Positions 1-12,377 are shown, counted from the stretch's first letter. The stretch: DNA of 64,000 bases from Streptomyces sp. NRRL F-2580 (GCF_000720115.1 NZ_JOIR01000025.1:21327-85326), one strand, 5' to 3'. Notes: a model not told the origin generated them from the letters alone. Made by a program: numbers and translations.

Positions 1-1347
1 GGCCGCCGCCACCTCACGGAGGAACGCCCGGCGGAAGCCGTCCGACTCCAGCGAGCCGTGCCAGTGGGTTCCCCACACCGACCCGACCCGGCAGCCGTCC
101 AGGAAGGGCTCCCCGCCGAGGACCTCGGCCACCCCGTGGTGGATCTCGTACCCCTCGACAGGCTCCCCGAGCGCCGAGCCCACCGGCCGCGCCAGGGTCT
201 TCTCCCGTTCGAAGCGGACGCGTACGGGCAGCAGCCCGAGGCCGTCGACCTCCCCCGCCCGCGATTCGACCTCGTCCGAGATCCGCTCGCCCAGCACCTG
301 GAACCCGCCGCAGATGCCGAGCACCGGCCGCCCCTCCGCGGCCCGCCGCAGCAGCGCGTCCGCGAGCCCGCGCTCGCGCAGCCAGGCCAGGGCCTTCACC
401 GTGCCCCGGGTGCCGGGTACGACGACCAGGTCCGCGTCGGCCAGTTCCTCGGCCCGGTCCACGAACCGCACCACGACCCCGGGCTCCGCCGCGAGCGCGT
501 CGACGTCCGTGAAGTTCGACATCAGCGGCACCGCGCACACCGCGACCCGCAGCACGTCCTCGCCGACGGGCGGCGCCACCACGGACTCGCGCACCGCACC
601 GCGCAGGGACACCCGCAGGCCGTCCTCCTCGTCGATGCCCAGCCCGTGCCGGAAGGGCAGCACCCCGTACGTGGCCCGTCCGGTCAGGCCGCGCAGCATC
701 TCCATGCCCGGCTCCAGCAGTGACACGTCGCCGCGGAACTTGTTCACCATGTAGCCGGAGATCAGCGACTGGTCCTCCGGCGACAGCAGCGCCGTCGTCC
801 CGAAGAAGGACGCGAAGACCCCGCCCCGGTCGATGTCCCCGACCACGACCACCGGGAACCGCGCGGCCCGCGCGACGCCCATGTTCACGATGTCCGTCCG
901 GCGCAGGTTGATCTCGGCCGGACTTCCCGCCCCCTCGCAGATCACGGCGTCATACGTGCCCCGCAGCTGCTCCAGGCAGTCCGTGACGATGCCGAGCAGC
1001 TGTTCCTGCCGGCCCCCGTGGTAGCCACGGGCGCTCATCTCGCCCACCGGCTTGCCCAGCAGCACCACCTGGCTGCTGCGGTCGCTCCCGGGCTTGAGCA
1101 GCACCGGGTTCATCAGCGCGGTCGGCTCCACGCGGGCCGCCTGGGCCTGCATCGCCTGGGCGCGCCCGATCTCGGCGCCCTCCCGCGTGACGAAGGAGTT
1201 CAGCGACATGTTCTGCGCCTTGAACGGCGCCACCTTCACGCCCTGGCGGGCCAGCCAGCGGCAGATGCCCGCCGTGACCACGCTCTTGCCGGCGTCCGAC
1301 GTGGTACCGGCGACCAGGAGTCCGCCGCCGAGCTTCGCGCCGCTCAT
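1..1347 (-). CDS. cobQ: Cobyric acid synthase CobQ (C-terminus cut by window edge)
   Basis: Glutamine-dependent amidation of four carboxylates of adenosylcobyrinic a,c-diamide in cobalamin synthesis. The 449 codons present begin [22 protein letters not shown], a P-loop typical of the N-terminal ATP-binding half, followed by [10 protein letters not shown] and the family motif [12 protein letters not shown]. Near the window edge the class I glutaminase nucleophile motif VLGICGGFQ (about residue 345) and the histidine region GTHWHG are visible, so only a few dozen residues are missing. The ATG overlaps the stop of cobD by four bases, implying translational coupling in one leftward operon under the upstream cobalamin riboswitch. 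The family is long established; the identification is secure. Confidence 0.96.
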   Translation of the reverse strand, partial: MSGAKLGGGLLVAGTTSDAGKSVVTAGICRWLARQGVKVAPFKAQNMSLNSFVTREGAEIGRAQAMQAQAARVEPTALMNPVLLKPGSDRSSQVVLLGKPVGEMSARGYHGGRQEQLLGIVTDCLEQLRGTYDAVICEGAGSPAEINLRRTDIVNMGVARAARFPVVVVGDIDRGGVFASFFGTTALLSPEDQSLISGYMVNKFRGDVSLLEPGMEMLRGLTGRATYGVLPFRHGLGIDEEDGLRVSLRGAVRESVVAPPVGEDVLRVAVCAVPLMSNFTDVDALAAEPGVVVRFVDRAEELADADLVVVPGTRGTVKALAWLRERGLADALLRRAAEGRPVLGICGGFQVLGERISDEVESRAGEVDGLGLLPVRVRFEREKTLARPVGSALGEPVEGYEIHHGVAEVLGGEPFLDGCRVGSVWGTHWHGSLESDGFRRAFLREVAAA

Positions 1348-2303
1348 CGACGTCCCTTCCTCTTCCTGCCGGAGACCAGCGTCCGCGCGGCCACACAGGC
1401 CCCGAGCGCCAGCCAGGTCACCTGTCGCGACAGCCGTACCGCCCGCTCGATGTCCGCGACCTCCACCGACCGGCCGGCCCCGCCGTTCAGCACCGCCCGG
1501 TGCTCGACGCGGCCGCCGTACGCCAGGGTGCCGCCCAGGCGTACGCCGAGCGCTCCCGCGAAGGAGGCCTCGACGGGCCCGGCGTTCGGGCTCGGGTGCG
1601 CGGCGGCGTCCGCACGCCAGGCGCGTACGGCTCCCCGCCGGTCGGGACCGGCCAGTACGGCGGCGGCGGCCGTCAGCCGGGCCCCCGGCCAGCCGGCCAG
1701 GTCGTCGAGCCGGGCGGAGGCCCAGCCGTAGCGCAGGTAGCGGGGGGACTTGTGGCCGACCATCGCGTCCAGGGTGTTCACGGCGCGGAAGGCCAGCAAG
1801 CCGGGGACGCCGCCGACAGCACCCCACACCAGGGCCCCGACCACCGCGTCGGAGGTGTTCTCCGCGACCGACTCCACGACGGCGCGGGCCATCTGCTGCC
1901 CGTCCAGGGACTGCGGGTCGCGCCCGCACAGGTGCGGGAGACGCTCCCGGGCCACCTCGGTGTCCCCGGCGGCGAGCGCCCCGCCGATGGCGCGGGCCTC
2001 CCGGCCCAGCGAGGTACCGCCGACGACGGCCCAGGTGGCGGCGGCGGTCAGGGCGATACGGGCGGCAGCGGGCCGGGAGCGCACGGCGCGGGCGCCCAGC
2101 GCGCCGACGGCGGCCGCGCCTCCGGCGCACACCAGCGTGTGCAGGAGGCCGCGGGCGCGGTCGTCGCGCCACAGGGCTCGTTCGACGGCGGCGGCGGCCC
2201 GTCCGAAGGCGGCCACGGGGTGCCCTCGGCGGGGATCACCGAGGATCCGGTCGCCGATCAGGCCCGCCGTGACGCCGTACGCGAAGACGCGATCGGCACG
2301 CAT
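1344..2303 (-). CDS. cobD: Cobalamin biosynthesis protein CobD/CbiB
   Basis: Membrane protein that attaches the aminopropanol arm to adenosylcobyric acid to give adenosylcobinamide. The 319-residue product begins [20 protein letters not shown] and contains the family hallmark [15 protein letters not shown] near the N-terminus, then [20 protein letters not shown] and [14 protein letters not shown], all typical of CbiB. I chose the ATG at 2303 because the frame upstream of it runs into the riboswitch. It is the first gene of the leftward cob operon and its stop overlaps the cobQ start (ATGA). Expression should fall when coenzyme B12 is plentiful. Confidence 0.95.
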   Translation of the reverse strand: MRADRVFAYGVTAGLIGDRILGDPRRGHPVAAFGRAAAAVERALWRDDRARGLLHTLVCAGGAAAVGALGARAVRSRPAAARIALTAAATWAVVGGTSLGREARAIGGALAAGDTEVARERLPHLCGRDPQSLDGQQMARAVVESVAENTSDAVVGALVWGAVGGVPGLLAFRAVNTLDAMVGHKSPRYLRYGWASARLDDLAGWPGARLTAAAAVLAGPDRRGAVRAWRADAAAHPSPNAGPVEASFAGALGVRLGGTLAYGGRVEHRAVLNGGAGRSVEVADIERAVRLSRQVTWLALGACVAARTLVSGRKRKGRR

Positions 2304-2349
2304 GGTGGCAGGTATGTCCTCACTCAGGGTCCGCGCCCTGGTTCGACGT

Positions 2350-2525
2350 GTCCGGCGGCGAGAGTTCCTGGCTCCCGGGGCGCACGCGCGGCGTGAGCTC
2401 CCCGGTGACAGTGGCGGGACCGCGCCGGATTCGCACCGGACTTCCTCTCCATGCCGCCGTATTGGCTCGGGCAGTCCACCACGCACCGAGAAGGCCCGTC
2501 AACTCGCCGTTGACCTGCGGCGCGG
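2350..2525 (-). promoter_or_regulatory. Cobalamin (adenosylcobalamin) riboswitch
   Basis: On the minus strand the conserved core lies at 2445-2402, with GGAAGTCCGGTGCGAATCC followed by GCGGTCCCGCCACTGT, the signature of the B12 riboswitch. A B12-box-like segment AGCCAGGAACTC follows at 2373-2362. It sits about 50 bases before cobD, as expected for a switch controlling the cobD-cobQ operon by termination or by hiding the ribosome site. Outer limits are approximate. The span between cobD and the next gene (2304-2606) is filled by this element and a terminator. Confidence 0.93.
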
Positions 2526-2546
2526 TACGGGTGCGGGATGCAAAAA

Positions 2547-2575
2547 GCTCCCTCCGGGACAAACCCGGAGGGAGC
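2547..2575 (-). terminator. Rho-independent terminator
   Basis: A perfect 12-bp stem (2547-2558 with 2564-2575) around a 5-base loop, followed on the minus strand by five T residues. It ends the transcript of the small membrane protein and phosphate transporter before the riboswitch begins. Confidence 0.88.
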
Positions 2576-2606
2576 CTTCACGCCTGATCGGCCGCGGGGC
2601 GGATGA

Positions 2607-2828
2607 TCAGGCGACGATCAGGTAGATCCCGTAGCCCACGGCCGCGGCGATGACCGCGAAGCAGGCGTACGCGCCGCTGCGGGCGAGGGTGGCGGTGCCG
2701 CCCTGCTCGGTGGCGGTCTCGTGCTTGGACAGGCCCACCAGGCCCAGGGTGAAGAGGGCCACGAGGGCGACGGTGGCGAAGAGGCTGACCCCGAAGACGG
2801 AGCCGAGCGCTTCCCAGTCGATCTTCAT
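2607..2828 (-). CDS. Small two-helix membrane protein downstream of Pit transporter
   Basis: A 73-residue protein starting MKIDWEALGSVFGVSL with two hydrophobic segments (about residues 10-33 and 52-72) separated by a polar loop HETATEQGGTAT. I do not know a biochemical function. It lies 40 bases after the Pit phosphate transporter on the same strand and before a strong terminator, so the two are probably co-transcribed. An accessory role in phosphate transport is inferred only from position; similar small proteins beside Pit genes are common in Streptomyces. Confidence 0.85.
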   Translation of the reverse strand: MKIDWEALGSVFGVSLFATVALVALFTLGLVGLSKHETATEQGGTATLARSGAYACFAVIAAAVGYGIYLIVA

Positions 2829-2868
2829 ACTGCCGCTTTCTGAATGTCCGGGTCTCTGTCTGTCTCGG

Positions 2869-4137
<1,269 letters not shown>

Positions 4138-4184
4138 TTACCCAGGCTTCTGTTTGACGTCAGTGGCTCGGCGACCGTAGGCAA

Positions 4185-4206
4185 CCTGGATGAACGGAAG
4201 GTGAAC
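4185..4206 (-). promoter_or_regulatory. Putative PHO box (PhoP-binding direct repeats)
   Basis: On the minus strand two contiguous 11-base units, GTTCACCTTCC and GTTCATCCAGG, match the Streptomyces PhoP consensus of GTTCACC-like 11-nt direct repeats. A weak third unit TTGCCTACGGT follows at 4184-4174. The site ends about 48 bases before the Pit start codon, so it overlaps or abuts the promoter. The rest of the 354-base gap to the divergent hydrolase shows no further feature I can name. Confidence 0.7.
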
Positions 4207-4491
4207 TGGCTCGGGCGGAGCGGTGTACTGGCCCGGGGTGCGATCGGGATATTCGTCCTGATTCTGACGTAGATAGCTCGATAAATGCACGTCAAAGCCG
4301 GGTGAATGCACCCCTCCGGACCGCGGCGGAGGGGTAGGGGACCCCCTGCCCGGACCCAGGAAAGAGACCTAGATCACTGTGCCCGCGGCGCTCCCGCGGC
4401 GAACGGCGGAGCGATCTCTTCCGATGAGCCGTCGGTGGCGCTCCGGTGTGTTCCGGTGGCCCTCCGCACGCCCCGCCGGGACACTGGAACG

Positions 4492-5622
4492 GTGCGTACC
4501 GCGACAGCAACGGCAGCGGCCGTCACCACGGCCCTCCTCGGCGCCGGTGCGGCCGCGGTCGCGGCCGGACGGTACGCCGCCGACGCGGCCCTGCGCTCCG
4601 AACCGGGGCGCCCGCTCCCCGGCGGGCAGCGGCTCAGCGTCCACTCCACCGCCGCCGGCCGGGTCTCGCTGACCCGCTCGCTGGCCTCCCTGCGCCCCGG
4701 CACCTACGGCCTGGTCGCACCCGGGGTGCACGCCGTCGTCGGCCCCGTGGTCGCCGACGCCGACCACTACCCGGACACCGTCGTACGGCGGCTCCTCACC
4801 GTCAACCACGGCGCCCTCGCCCCCGGCACCCGCGTCACCCTCACGCCGCAGGTGTACGTCGGCAACCCGAGCACCGCCCTCGGGCTCGACCACGCCGACG
4901 TGGACGTCCCCGGGGAGCTCGGCGCGCTGCCCGCCTGGTTCGTGCCCGCCGCCCGGGACACGTGGGTGATCGCCGCGCACGGGCTCGGCGGCACCCGCGA
5001 GCACCCGATGGTGGTCATGCCCTTGCTGCACCGCCACCGGCTGCCCGTCCTGGACCTGGCCTACCGCGGCGACCTCGGCGCCCCCGCCTCCCCCGACGGC
5101 ATCGGCCACCTCGGCGAATCGGAGTGGCGGGACCTGGACGCCGCCATCCGCTACGCCGTGCGCTACGGCGCCCGCCGCGTGGTCCTCTACGGCTGGTCCA
5201 CCGGCGCCACCATGGCCCTGCACGCCGCCGAACGCTCCGCGCTGGCCGACCGGATCTCCGGACTGGTCCTGGACTCGCCGGTGCTCGACTGGCACACGAC
5301 CCTGCGCGGGCTCGCCGCGGCGCGCCGCACCCCCGCCGTGGTGCTGCCGCTGGCCGTCTGGGCCGCCGAGGGCCGCGCGGGCCTGCGCGCCGACCGCCGG
5401 CCGCCGGGGGCGGATCCCGGGGCCCTGCGCGTGCCCGTACTGATCTTCCACGGACCGGACGACGCCCTCGCCCCCTGGGGCCCCTCCCGCCGGCTCGCCG
5501 CGGCCCGCCCCGACCTCGTCAGCCTGCACACCGTGCCCGGGGCCGGGCACGGGGCCATGTGGAACGCCGACCCGGCCGGCTACGAGGAGGCCCTGCGCCG
5601 CTTCCTCACCCCCCTCATGTGA
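4492..5622 (+). CDS. Alpha/beta hydrolase, membrane-anchored or exported
   Basis: A 376-residue serine hydrolase of unknown substrate. From the GTG at 4492 the protein begins with an Ala-rich hydrophobic segment (residues 6-27) that could be a signal anchor. The catalytic domain starts near residue 155 with WVIAAHGLGGTREH; the nucleophile elbow is GWSTGA (Ser236), the acid is in HGPDDALAPW (Asp323/324) and the histidine in GAGHGAMW (His353). The frame is open further upstream to 4306, but that part is Arg/Pro-rich and unlike coding sequence, so the GTG is preferred. Esterase, thioesterase and peptidase activity are all possible. Confidence 0.85.
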   Translation: MRTATATAAAVTTALLGAGAAAVAAGRYAADAALRSEPGRPLPGGQRLSVHSTAAGRVSLTRSLASLRPGTYGLVAPGVHAVVGPVVADADHYPDTVVRRLLTVNHGALAPGTRVTLTPQVYVGNPSTALGLDHADVDVPGELGALPAWFVPAARDTWVIAAHGLGGTREHPMVVMPLLHRHRLPVLDLAYRGDLGAPASPDGIGHLGESEWRDLDAAIRYAVRYGARRVVLYGWSTGATMALHAAERSALADRISGLVLDSPVLDWHTTLRGLAAARRTPAVVLPLAVWAAEGRAGLRADRRPPGADPGALRVPVLIFHGPDDALAPWGPSRRLAAARPDLVSLHTVPGAGHGAMWNADPAGYEEALRRFLTPLM

Positions 5623-5754
5623 GGGCCCGTCATGTGAAGGCCGTGTGACGGACCAGGTCCTGCGGGCGTGTTGTCCCGGTCTGCACCGCGGGCAGGTGGT
5701 GGTAACGGCTGATTCCGTTTGGGCTTTCGGCCAGTGACGGGCGAGACTGCTTCC

Positions 5755-7284
5755 GTGACGTCCCGAAAGCCTGATGAGCAGTTGGCTCGCGACTCCAGAC
5801 TCCGACTCGTCTCCCCGCGTTCCGTCGCCGCGGCACGCAAGGCGGTGACCGACCGACGCAGTCGGCCCGCCCCGAGGCCCCCGGCGGGCACCCCCGCCAC
5901 GGCCGACCTCGCGAACCGGGCCCGGGCCTCGCTCGCCGACGCCGTACGCCTGACCCGCTGGGCCGAGCGCAACCTCGGCGCCGGAGACGGCGGCCGGCCC
6001 GCACCCACGGGCGCCCTGCCGCCCTCGGACGTCGAACGCGCCGCCGGGGAACTGGGCCTGACGCACGGGCAGATCCGCGTCGGCTGGGACCGCGCACGGC
6101 TCGCCGGACTGGTCGAGGTGCACGGCGGCCACGCCCGGCCCGGCTGGCGGCTGCGGGCCTGGGACCGCGACGACACCGCCGTGCTGCGCGGCTGGGTCGC
6201 CCTCTTCGACGCCTGGTCGCTCGTCCACCCCGCCCCCGCCGACATCGCGCCCGCGGCCGTCGCCGAGGTCGTCGAGGCGATGCCCCAGCTCCTCTCCCTG
6301 CTCCAGCTCTCCGACGGCCCGGTGACCGTCCCCGACCTGCTCGACCTGCTCGGCCAGCGCGTCACCGAACTGCGCGACGAGCGGTGCGAGATCCCCTACG
6401 AGGCCGAGCCCGCGGCGGCCCGCACCACCACCCCCGGCGAACCGGAAGCCCAGGCCCCGGCCTCAGCCCCGGCCCCCGCCCCCGCCCCGGCCTCAGTCCC
6501 CGACCCGGACGGGCAGGCCCGGCCCGCGCCCGCCGGGTCCGCGGAGGCCCGGCCCGCCCCCGTCCCGCTCGCCCGGCTGCTGCGCTGGGCGCTCGGCGGA
6601 CTCGCCGCCGTGGACGCCGTCACCCTCGGCCCCGCCCGGGCCGCGCTCACCCCGCTCGGCAGCTGGGCCGTCTGGGTCAAGCTGGAGCAGATCTGCGTCG
6701 CGGCGCAGAGCCCCGCCGGGAACATCGAGCAGTCCGCCGCCGCCATGCTGCACGGCTGCGCCCGGCTCACCCCCGGCCCGGCCCGCGCCGAGTACCAGGC
6801 CTGGCTCGCCGCCCGGCCCGTCGGCCACGCCGTCGCCGAGCTGCTCCAGGCCGCCCGCGGCGAGGACGCCCTGCTGCGCGGCCTCGCCTTCGAGGCGCTG
6901 CGCGTGGTCGGCGCCCCCGCCGAACCCGAGGTGCGCGCGACCGTGCGCGAGCCCACCCTGCGGCCCTACGCCCTGCTCTGGCTCGCCGAGCACGACGGGA
7001 TCGACCCCGACGAGGCGCAGGACGTCCTCACCGCCGAGGAGTCGACCTGGCTCTGGGTGGACACCGCGGCCGCCATCGCCGACCACGGCGAGGCCGAGCT
7101 GCTGGCCCGCCACCTGGACTCGGCCGTCCGGACCACCGTCCCCCGGCTGCTGGACGAGGTCCGCGCCGTCGGCCATCCGCGCACCGTGCAGGTCCTGGTC
7201 GCGCTGGCCGCCGCCCATCCGGACCCGGCCCTGGCCAAGGCCGTCCGCCGGGCCGCCTTCCAGGTCCACACCGGCGGCGCCTAG
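5755..7284 (+). CDS. Unrecognised protein with winged-helix-like N-terminal part
   Basis: A 509-residue protein I cannot assign. Residues about 90-145 (DVERAAGELGLTHGQIRVGWDRARLAGLVEVH) resemble a winged-helix fold. A disordered Pro/Ala linker follows around residues 225-270. The C-terminal 230 residues are Ala/Leu-rich helices with repeated patterns suggestive of a HEAT-like scaffold. GTG at 5755 gives MTSRKPDEQLARDSR; an in-frame ATG at 5719 is also possible, and no strong ribosome site separates them. It stands alone between the hydrolase and the convergent VOC gene. A regulatory role is only a guess. Confidence 0.8.
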   Translation: MTSRKPDEQLARDSRLRLVSPRSVAAARKAVTDRRSRPAPRPPAGTPATADLANRARASLADAVRLTRWAERNLGAGDGGRPAPTGALPPSDVERAAGELGLTHGQIRVGWDRARLAGLVEVHGGHARPGWRLRAWDRDDTAVLRGWVALFDAWSLVHPAPADIAPAAVAEVVEAMPQLLSLLQLSDGPVTVPDLLDLLGQRVTELRDERCEIPYEAEPAAARTTTPGEPEAQAPASAPAPAPAPASVPDPDGQARPAPAGSAEARPAPVPLARLLRWALGGLAAVDAVTLGPARAALTPLGSWAVWVKLEQICVAAQSPAGNIEQSAAAMLHGCARLTPGPARAEYQAWLAARPVGHAVAELLQAARGEDALLRGLAFEALRVVGAPAEPEVRATVREPTLRPYALLWLAEHDGIDPDEAQDVLTAEESTWLWVDTAAAIADHGEAELLARHLDSAVRTTVPRLLDEVRAVGHPRTVQVLVALAAAHPDPALAKAVRRAAFQVHTGGA

Positions 7285-7414
7285 CCCCTGCCGGGCGCGG
7301 CGCAGCATGAGGCGTCGCGCCCGGGCCCGTCCCTGCCGGGGGCGTCCGCCGCGGGTCCGTGAAAGCACCGGCACCGGGACGCCTCCGGCCCGCGGCGCGG
7401 CGGCGCCGCGGGGC

Positions 7415-7810
7415 TCAGACCGGCGGCGCGTACGTGCCGAAGCTCCAGATGTTGCCCTCGCCGTCCCGGGCCATGTAGTCGCGCGAGCCGTAGTCCTGGT
7501 CCTTGGGTTCCATCACGATCTCCACCCCGTGCTCGGCGGCACGCCGGTGGTGGGCGTCCACGTCGTCGACCACGACATAGACCCCCGAGGGGCCGGCACC
7601 CTCCATGGCCTTGTCGAAGACCCCGCCGGTGCCCTTGCTGCCCAGCATCACCATGCCGTTGCCGTAGGCCAGCTCCGCGTGCACCACCGAGCCGTCCTCA
7701 CCCTCGTACACCGCGACCTGGCTGAATCCGAAGGCCTCGGTCAGCAGCCGGATGGCGGCCTTCGCGTCGCGGTAGAGCAGCGTGGGACAGATGGACGGAA
7801 CGCCTGCCAT
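7415..7810 (-). CDS. VOC family (glyoxalase/PhnB-like) protein
   Basis: A 131-residue single-module vicinal-oxygen-chelate protein. It begins MAGVPSICPTLLYRDAKAAIRLLTEAFGF, the usual first beta-alpha unit, and ends with DPEGNIW-like residues (RDGEGNIWSFGTY), typical of PhnB-type VOC proteins. The ATG at 7810 has AGGGAG eight bases upstream; an in-frame GTG at 7819 is less well placed. VOC proteins include metal-dependent lyases, dioxygenases and antibiotic-binding proteins, so the substrate cannot be stated. Confidence 0.88.
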   Translation of the reverse strand: MAGVPSICPTLLYRDAKAAIRLLTEAFGFSQVAVYEGEDGSVVHAELAYGNGMVMLGSKGTGGVFDKAMEGAGPSGVYVVVDDVDAHHRRAAEHGVEIVMEPKDQDYGSRDYMARDGEGNIWSFGTYAPPV

Positions 7811-7873
7811 GACGATCACTCCCTCTCGTGACGGTGACCCGCGTCACACCAGCATGGCAGGCGGCACCGACAG

Positions 7874-8764
7874 TCAGCGGAAGGTGTTGCACTGGGCCAT
7901 GTCGCCCGTGCGGTAGCCCTGGTAGAACCACTGCTGCCGCTGCTCGGCCGAGCCGTGCGTCCAGGACTCCGGGGTCACCCGGCCCTGGAACTTCTCCTGG
8001 ATCCGGTCGTCGCCGACCGCGGCCGCCGCGTCCAGCCCGTCCCTGATGTCCTGGTCGGTCAGGTTCGTGATCAGCGGCCGCCCGGTGGACTCGTCCGGGG
8101 TGCGCGTCGCGTTGTGCGCCCACACCCCCGCGTAGCAGTCGGCCTGCAGTTCGACCTTGACGGCGTTGCTGTTCGCGCCCTGCCGCCCGTCCTGGGAGCG
8201 CTGGAGCGTGCCGAGCAGGTTCTGGATGTGGTGCCCGTACTCGTGGGCGACGACGTAGGCCTGGGCGAAGGGGCCGCCGCTCGCGCCGAACTTCGTCCGC
8301 AGCTCGTTGAAGAAGCCGAGGTCCAGATAGACCTGCCGGTCCGCGGGGCAGTAGAAGGGGCCCACCGCCGAGGTGGCCGCCCCGCACGCGGTGTTCACCC
8401 GGCCGGTGAAGAACACCGTCGACGCCGGGCTGTACTGGCCGCCGCGCCGGGCGAACTCCTGCCTCCAGAAGTCCTGCGTGCTGTTGACCACCGCGACCAG
8501 CCGGCAGTCCTCCCGCGCGTTCGCGTCCCGCCCCGTCCTGCACTCCTGCTGCACCTCGTTGACGGAGGACGCGGCCGGCCCCGGCTCCTGGTCCCCGGAG
8601 GAGAGTCCCAGCTGGTCCGGACCCACCCCGAAGAGCAGTCCCAGGACGAGCGCGATGATGCCGACGAGGCCGCCGCCGATCGTGGCCCTCCCGCCGGGGA
8701 CGCGGCTGCCGCGCACATCCTTGACCTCGGAGGTGTCCAGGTTGGCGTCGTCGTCGAACTGCAT
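7874..8764 (-). CDS. Neutral zinc metallopeptidase, YpfJ-like, membrane-anchored
   Basis: A 296-residue protein of the neutral zinc metallopeptidase family. Residues 1-28 are a polar cytoplasmic start, 29-47 a single transmembrane helix ([19 protein letters not shown]) and the rest extracellular. The zinc site is HEYGH at 174-178, followed by HHIQNLLGT. Cysteines at about 75, 87, 127 and 139, then further downstream, could form disulfides outside the cell. ATG at 8764 gives the family-typical [10 protein letters not shown] start. Its natural substrate is unknown. Confidence 0.92.
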   Translation of the reverse strand: MQFDDDANLDTSEVKDVRGSRVPGGRATIGGGLVGIIALVLGLLFGVGPDQLGLSSGDQEPGPAASSVNEVQQECRTGRDANAREDCRLVAVVNSTQDFWRQEFARRGGQYSPASTVFFTGRVNTACGAATSAVGPFYCPADRQVYLDLGFFNELRTKFGASGGPFAQAYVVAHEYGHHIQNLLGTLQRSQDGRQGANSNAVKVELQADCYAGVWAHNATRTPDESTGRPLITNLTDQDIRDGLDAAAAVGDDRIQEKFQGRVTPESWTHGSAEQRQQWFYQGYRTGDMAQCNTFR

Positions 8765-8955
8765 CCCCGCACCGCCCTCTCTTCGTGGGACCGGGCGGGC
8801 CGGGCAGCCGCCCCTGCGGCGAGTATCGGCCCATTCCTGCCGGTACGCGCCCCGGCGCTCCCCGGGATGCCTGAGCCGAACGGAGGGCGCGGCGGAGCGG
8901 CTCCCGGCCGCCGGGCGGTCCGGCCCGCGCCCGGAAACCAGTTGCACACCCCCGG

Positions 8956-8992
8956 TAGAATGTCTCCCATGGCAAATCTCCTCGCGGATTAG
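8956..8992 (+). promoter_or_regulatory. Putative leaderless mini-ORF (MANLLAD) and -10 box before ABC-F gene
   Basis: A TAGAAT -10-like hexamer at 8956-8961 lies seven bases before an ATG at 8969. That ATG opens a seven-codon reading frame, MANLLAD, closed by TAG at 8990-8992, 62 bases before the ABC-F start. If transcription starts at the A of the ATG, the message would be leaderless and the peptide would act as a translated leader. No clear -35 box is visible. This is a suggestion only. Confidence 0.4.
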
Positions 8993-9054
8993 CGGCGTCG
9001 AAGCATCGCGTCCTGCCCCCCTTCCGCCGTCCCGACCCGCCCTGGAGTATTTCC

Positions 9055-10653
<1,599 letters not shown>

Positions 10654-10783
10654 CCCCGGAGGGGTTCGGTCCGATCACGGTCCGGGCCTGCGGTGACCCT
10701 GATCCAGTTCCTTATGGATCATTCGGCTCAGGGGTGATCCATCATCTGAGTGAGACGGTCTCGTACCGTTGCGCGTCGTTCGA

Positions 10784-10832
10784 CGGCCCCGGCCGCACCC
10801 GTGAAGGTGCGCGACCGGGGCCGCTCTTTTTC
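10784..10832 (+). terminator. Rho-independent terminator after ABC-F gene
   Basis: CGGCCCCGG at 10784-10792 pairs with CCGGGGCCG at 10815-10823, with inner pairing of GCACC and GGTGC, followed by CTCTTTTT. The rest of the 384-base gap (10654-11037) holds a pair of short inverted GGATCA/TGATCC repeats at about 10699-10741 and presumably the promoter of the HTH gene. Confidence 0.85.
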
Positions 10833-11037
10833 CGCTGCCCCGCCTCTGACCTGGCGATTCCCGGCGGGGGCGGCGAAGTGTGACGGAAGTCATGCGGCGG
10901 AAGAGAAGATTCCGTTCTGCTCGCGTGTCCACGGCTTGAGAAATGCCGCCGTACCGACCTTGCTGAATGGGTGGCCAGGAAGCGTGGGAGGGGTGATCAT
11001 GAGAAGTCCAGAGCGCACTTCCCATGAGGAGGCACGG

Positions 11038-11259
11038 GTGGCCGAGACTCTGAAGAAGGGCAGCCGGGTAACCGGCGCCGCGCGCGACAAGCTCGCGGCA
11101 GACCTGAAGAAGAAGTACGACTCCGGTGCGAGTATCCGGGCGCTGGCCGAAGAGACCGGTCGGTCCTACGGATTCGTCCACCGGATGCTCAGTGAGTCCG
11201 GGGTTTCGCTGCGCGGTCGCGGAGGCGCGACGCGCGGTAAGAAGGCGGCTACGGCCTGA
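11038..11259 (+). CDS. Small helix-turn-helix protein
   Basis: A 73-residue basic protein. Residues about 23-50 (KKKYDSGASIRALAEETGRSYGFVHRMLSESG) form a clear helix-turn-helix of the resolvase/Hin type, followed by a basic tail GRGGATRGKKAATA. GTG at 11038 has a perfect GAGGAGG six bases upstream; an ATG at 10999 is in frame but less well placed. Proteins like this are widespread in actinomycetes as small DNA-binding regulators, and I do not know a target. Confidence 0.88.
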   Translation: MAETLKKGSRVTGAARDKLAADLKKKYDSGASIRALAEETGRSYGFVHRMLSESGVSLRGRGGATRGKKAATA

Positions 11260-11370
11260 CCCCGGTCCCATCGGTTCCAACGCTCCAAGGCTCCAACGGC
11301 TCCACAGCTCACAGTTCCGACGTTTCCTTCGGTGACCCCCGGTCGGCTCCGTGGCCGACTGGGTGGTTAC

Positions 11371-11409
11371 TGTGCAGTCACTTAGGCCGGGCTTGCGGCC
11401 GACTGCACA
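11371..11409 (+). promoter_or_regulatory. Inverted repeat immediately before enoyl-CoA hydratase ribosome site
   Basis: TGTGCAGTC at 11371-11379 is the exact reverse complement of GACTGCACA at 11401-11409, with an inner GGCC/GGCC pairing. The stem ends one base before CCGGAGG, the ribosome-binding site of the next gene. It could be a protein operator or a 5' UTR hairpin affecting translation. Confidence 0.5.
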
Positions 11410-11425
11410 CCGGAGGCATACACAG

Positions 11426-12205
11426 ATGGCTCTGCTCGACAAGGACGGCGTACGACTCACCGTCGACGACACGGTCGCCACGGTGACACTGACCAATCCG
11501 GCCAAGCGAAATGCCCAATCCCCCGCGCTCTGGCGGGCTTTGGCCGAGGCCGGGAGGTCGTTGCCGGGCACCGTCCGGGTCGTCGTGCTGCGCGGTGAGG
11601 GCAAGTCCTTCTCCGCAGGGCTCGACCGGCAGGCGTTCACCCCCGAAGGCTTCGAGGGCGAGCCGTCCTTCCTCGATCTGGCACGTGGATCGGACGAACT
11701 GCTCGACTCCACGATCGCCGAGTACCAGGAGGCGTTCACCTGGTGGAGGCGTAACGACATCATCTCCGTCGCCGCCGTGCAGGGGCACGCGATCGGCGCC
11801 GGCTTCCAGCTCGCGCTCGCGTGCGATCTGCGCGTGGTCGCGGACGACGTGCAGTTCGCCATGCGCGAGACCAGCCTGGGCTTGGTCCCCGACCTGGCCG
11901 GAACCCAGCCCCTGACCTCCCTGGTCGGCTACGCCCGCGCGCTGGAGATCTGCGCGACGGGCCGCTTCGTGCATGCCGAGGAAGCCGAGCGGGTCGGCCT
12001 CGCCAACCTGGTCGTCCCGGCCGACGAGCTCGACGCCGCCGTCCAGGACCTCACCACCGCCCTGCTGGCCCCGCCGCGGGACGCCGTGATCGAGACCAAG
12101 GCACTCCTGCGCGCCGCGCACTCCCGCCCGTACGACGACCAGCGCACCGCCGAGCGCGCCGCCCAGGCCCGCCGTCTGCGCGACCTCGCGGGGCTGTCCG
12201 ACTAG
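11426..12205 (+). CDS. Enoyl-CoA hydratase/isomerase family protein
   Basis: A 259-residue crotonase-fold enzyme acting on acyl-CoA thioesters. It shows NPAKRNAQSPALWRAL (CoA-binding start), GEGKSFSAGLDRQAF (first oxyanion strand) and VQGHAIGAGFQLALACDLRVV (second oxyanion hole), as in the family. ATG at 11426 is preceded by CGGAGG. The position of the hydratase catalytic glutamates (MRETSLGLVPDLAGTQ) retains one Glu and has Asp at the second site, as in isomerase-like members, so hydratase is not assured. It stands alone, downstream of the inverted repeat. Confidence 0.9.
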   Translation: MALLDKDGVRLTVDDTVATVTLTNPAKRNAQSPALWRALAEAGRSLPGTVRVVVLRGEGKSFSAGLDRQAFTPEGFEGEPSFLDLARGSDELLDSTIAEYQEAFTWWRRNDIISVAAVQGHAIGAGFQLALACDLRVVADDVQFAMRETSLGLVPDLAGTQPLTSLVGYARALEICATGRFVHAEEAERVGLANLVVPADELDAAVQDLTTALLAPPRDAVIETKALLRAAHSRPYDDQRTAERAAQARRLRDLAGLSD

Positions 12206-12377
12206 CCCACGGCACCACTGCGGGACCGGCCCCCGCCCGTACCCGGCGGAGCTCCAGGTACGGGCGGAACCCGGGAACCGGATCCGGCCGAGCGGCGTAG
12301 TCCCGACGCGCCGGCGCGGCCGCGCGCCTAACGTGGAGCGGAGTGAGTCCGGTTCCGCACGCGCGAAAGGGCACGCC

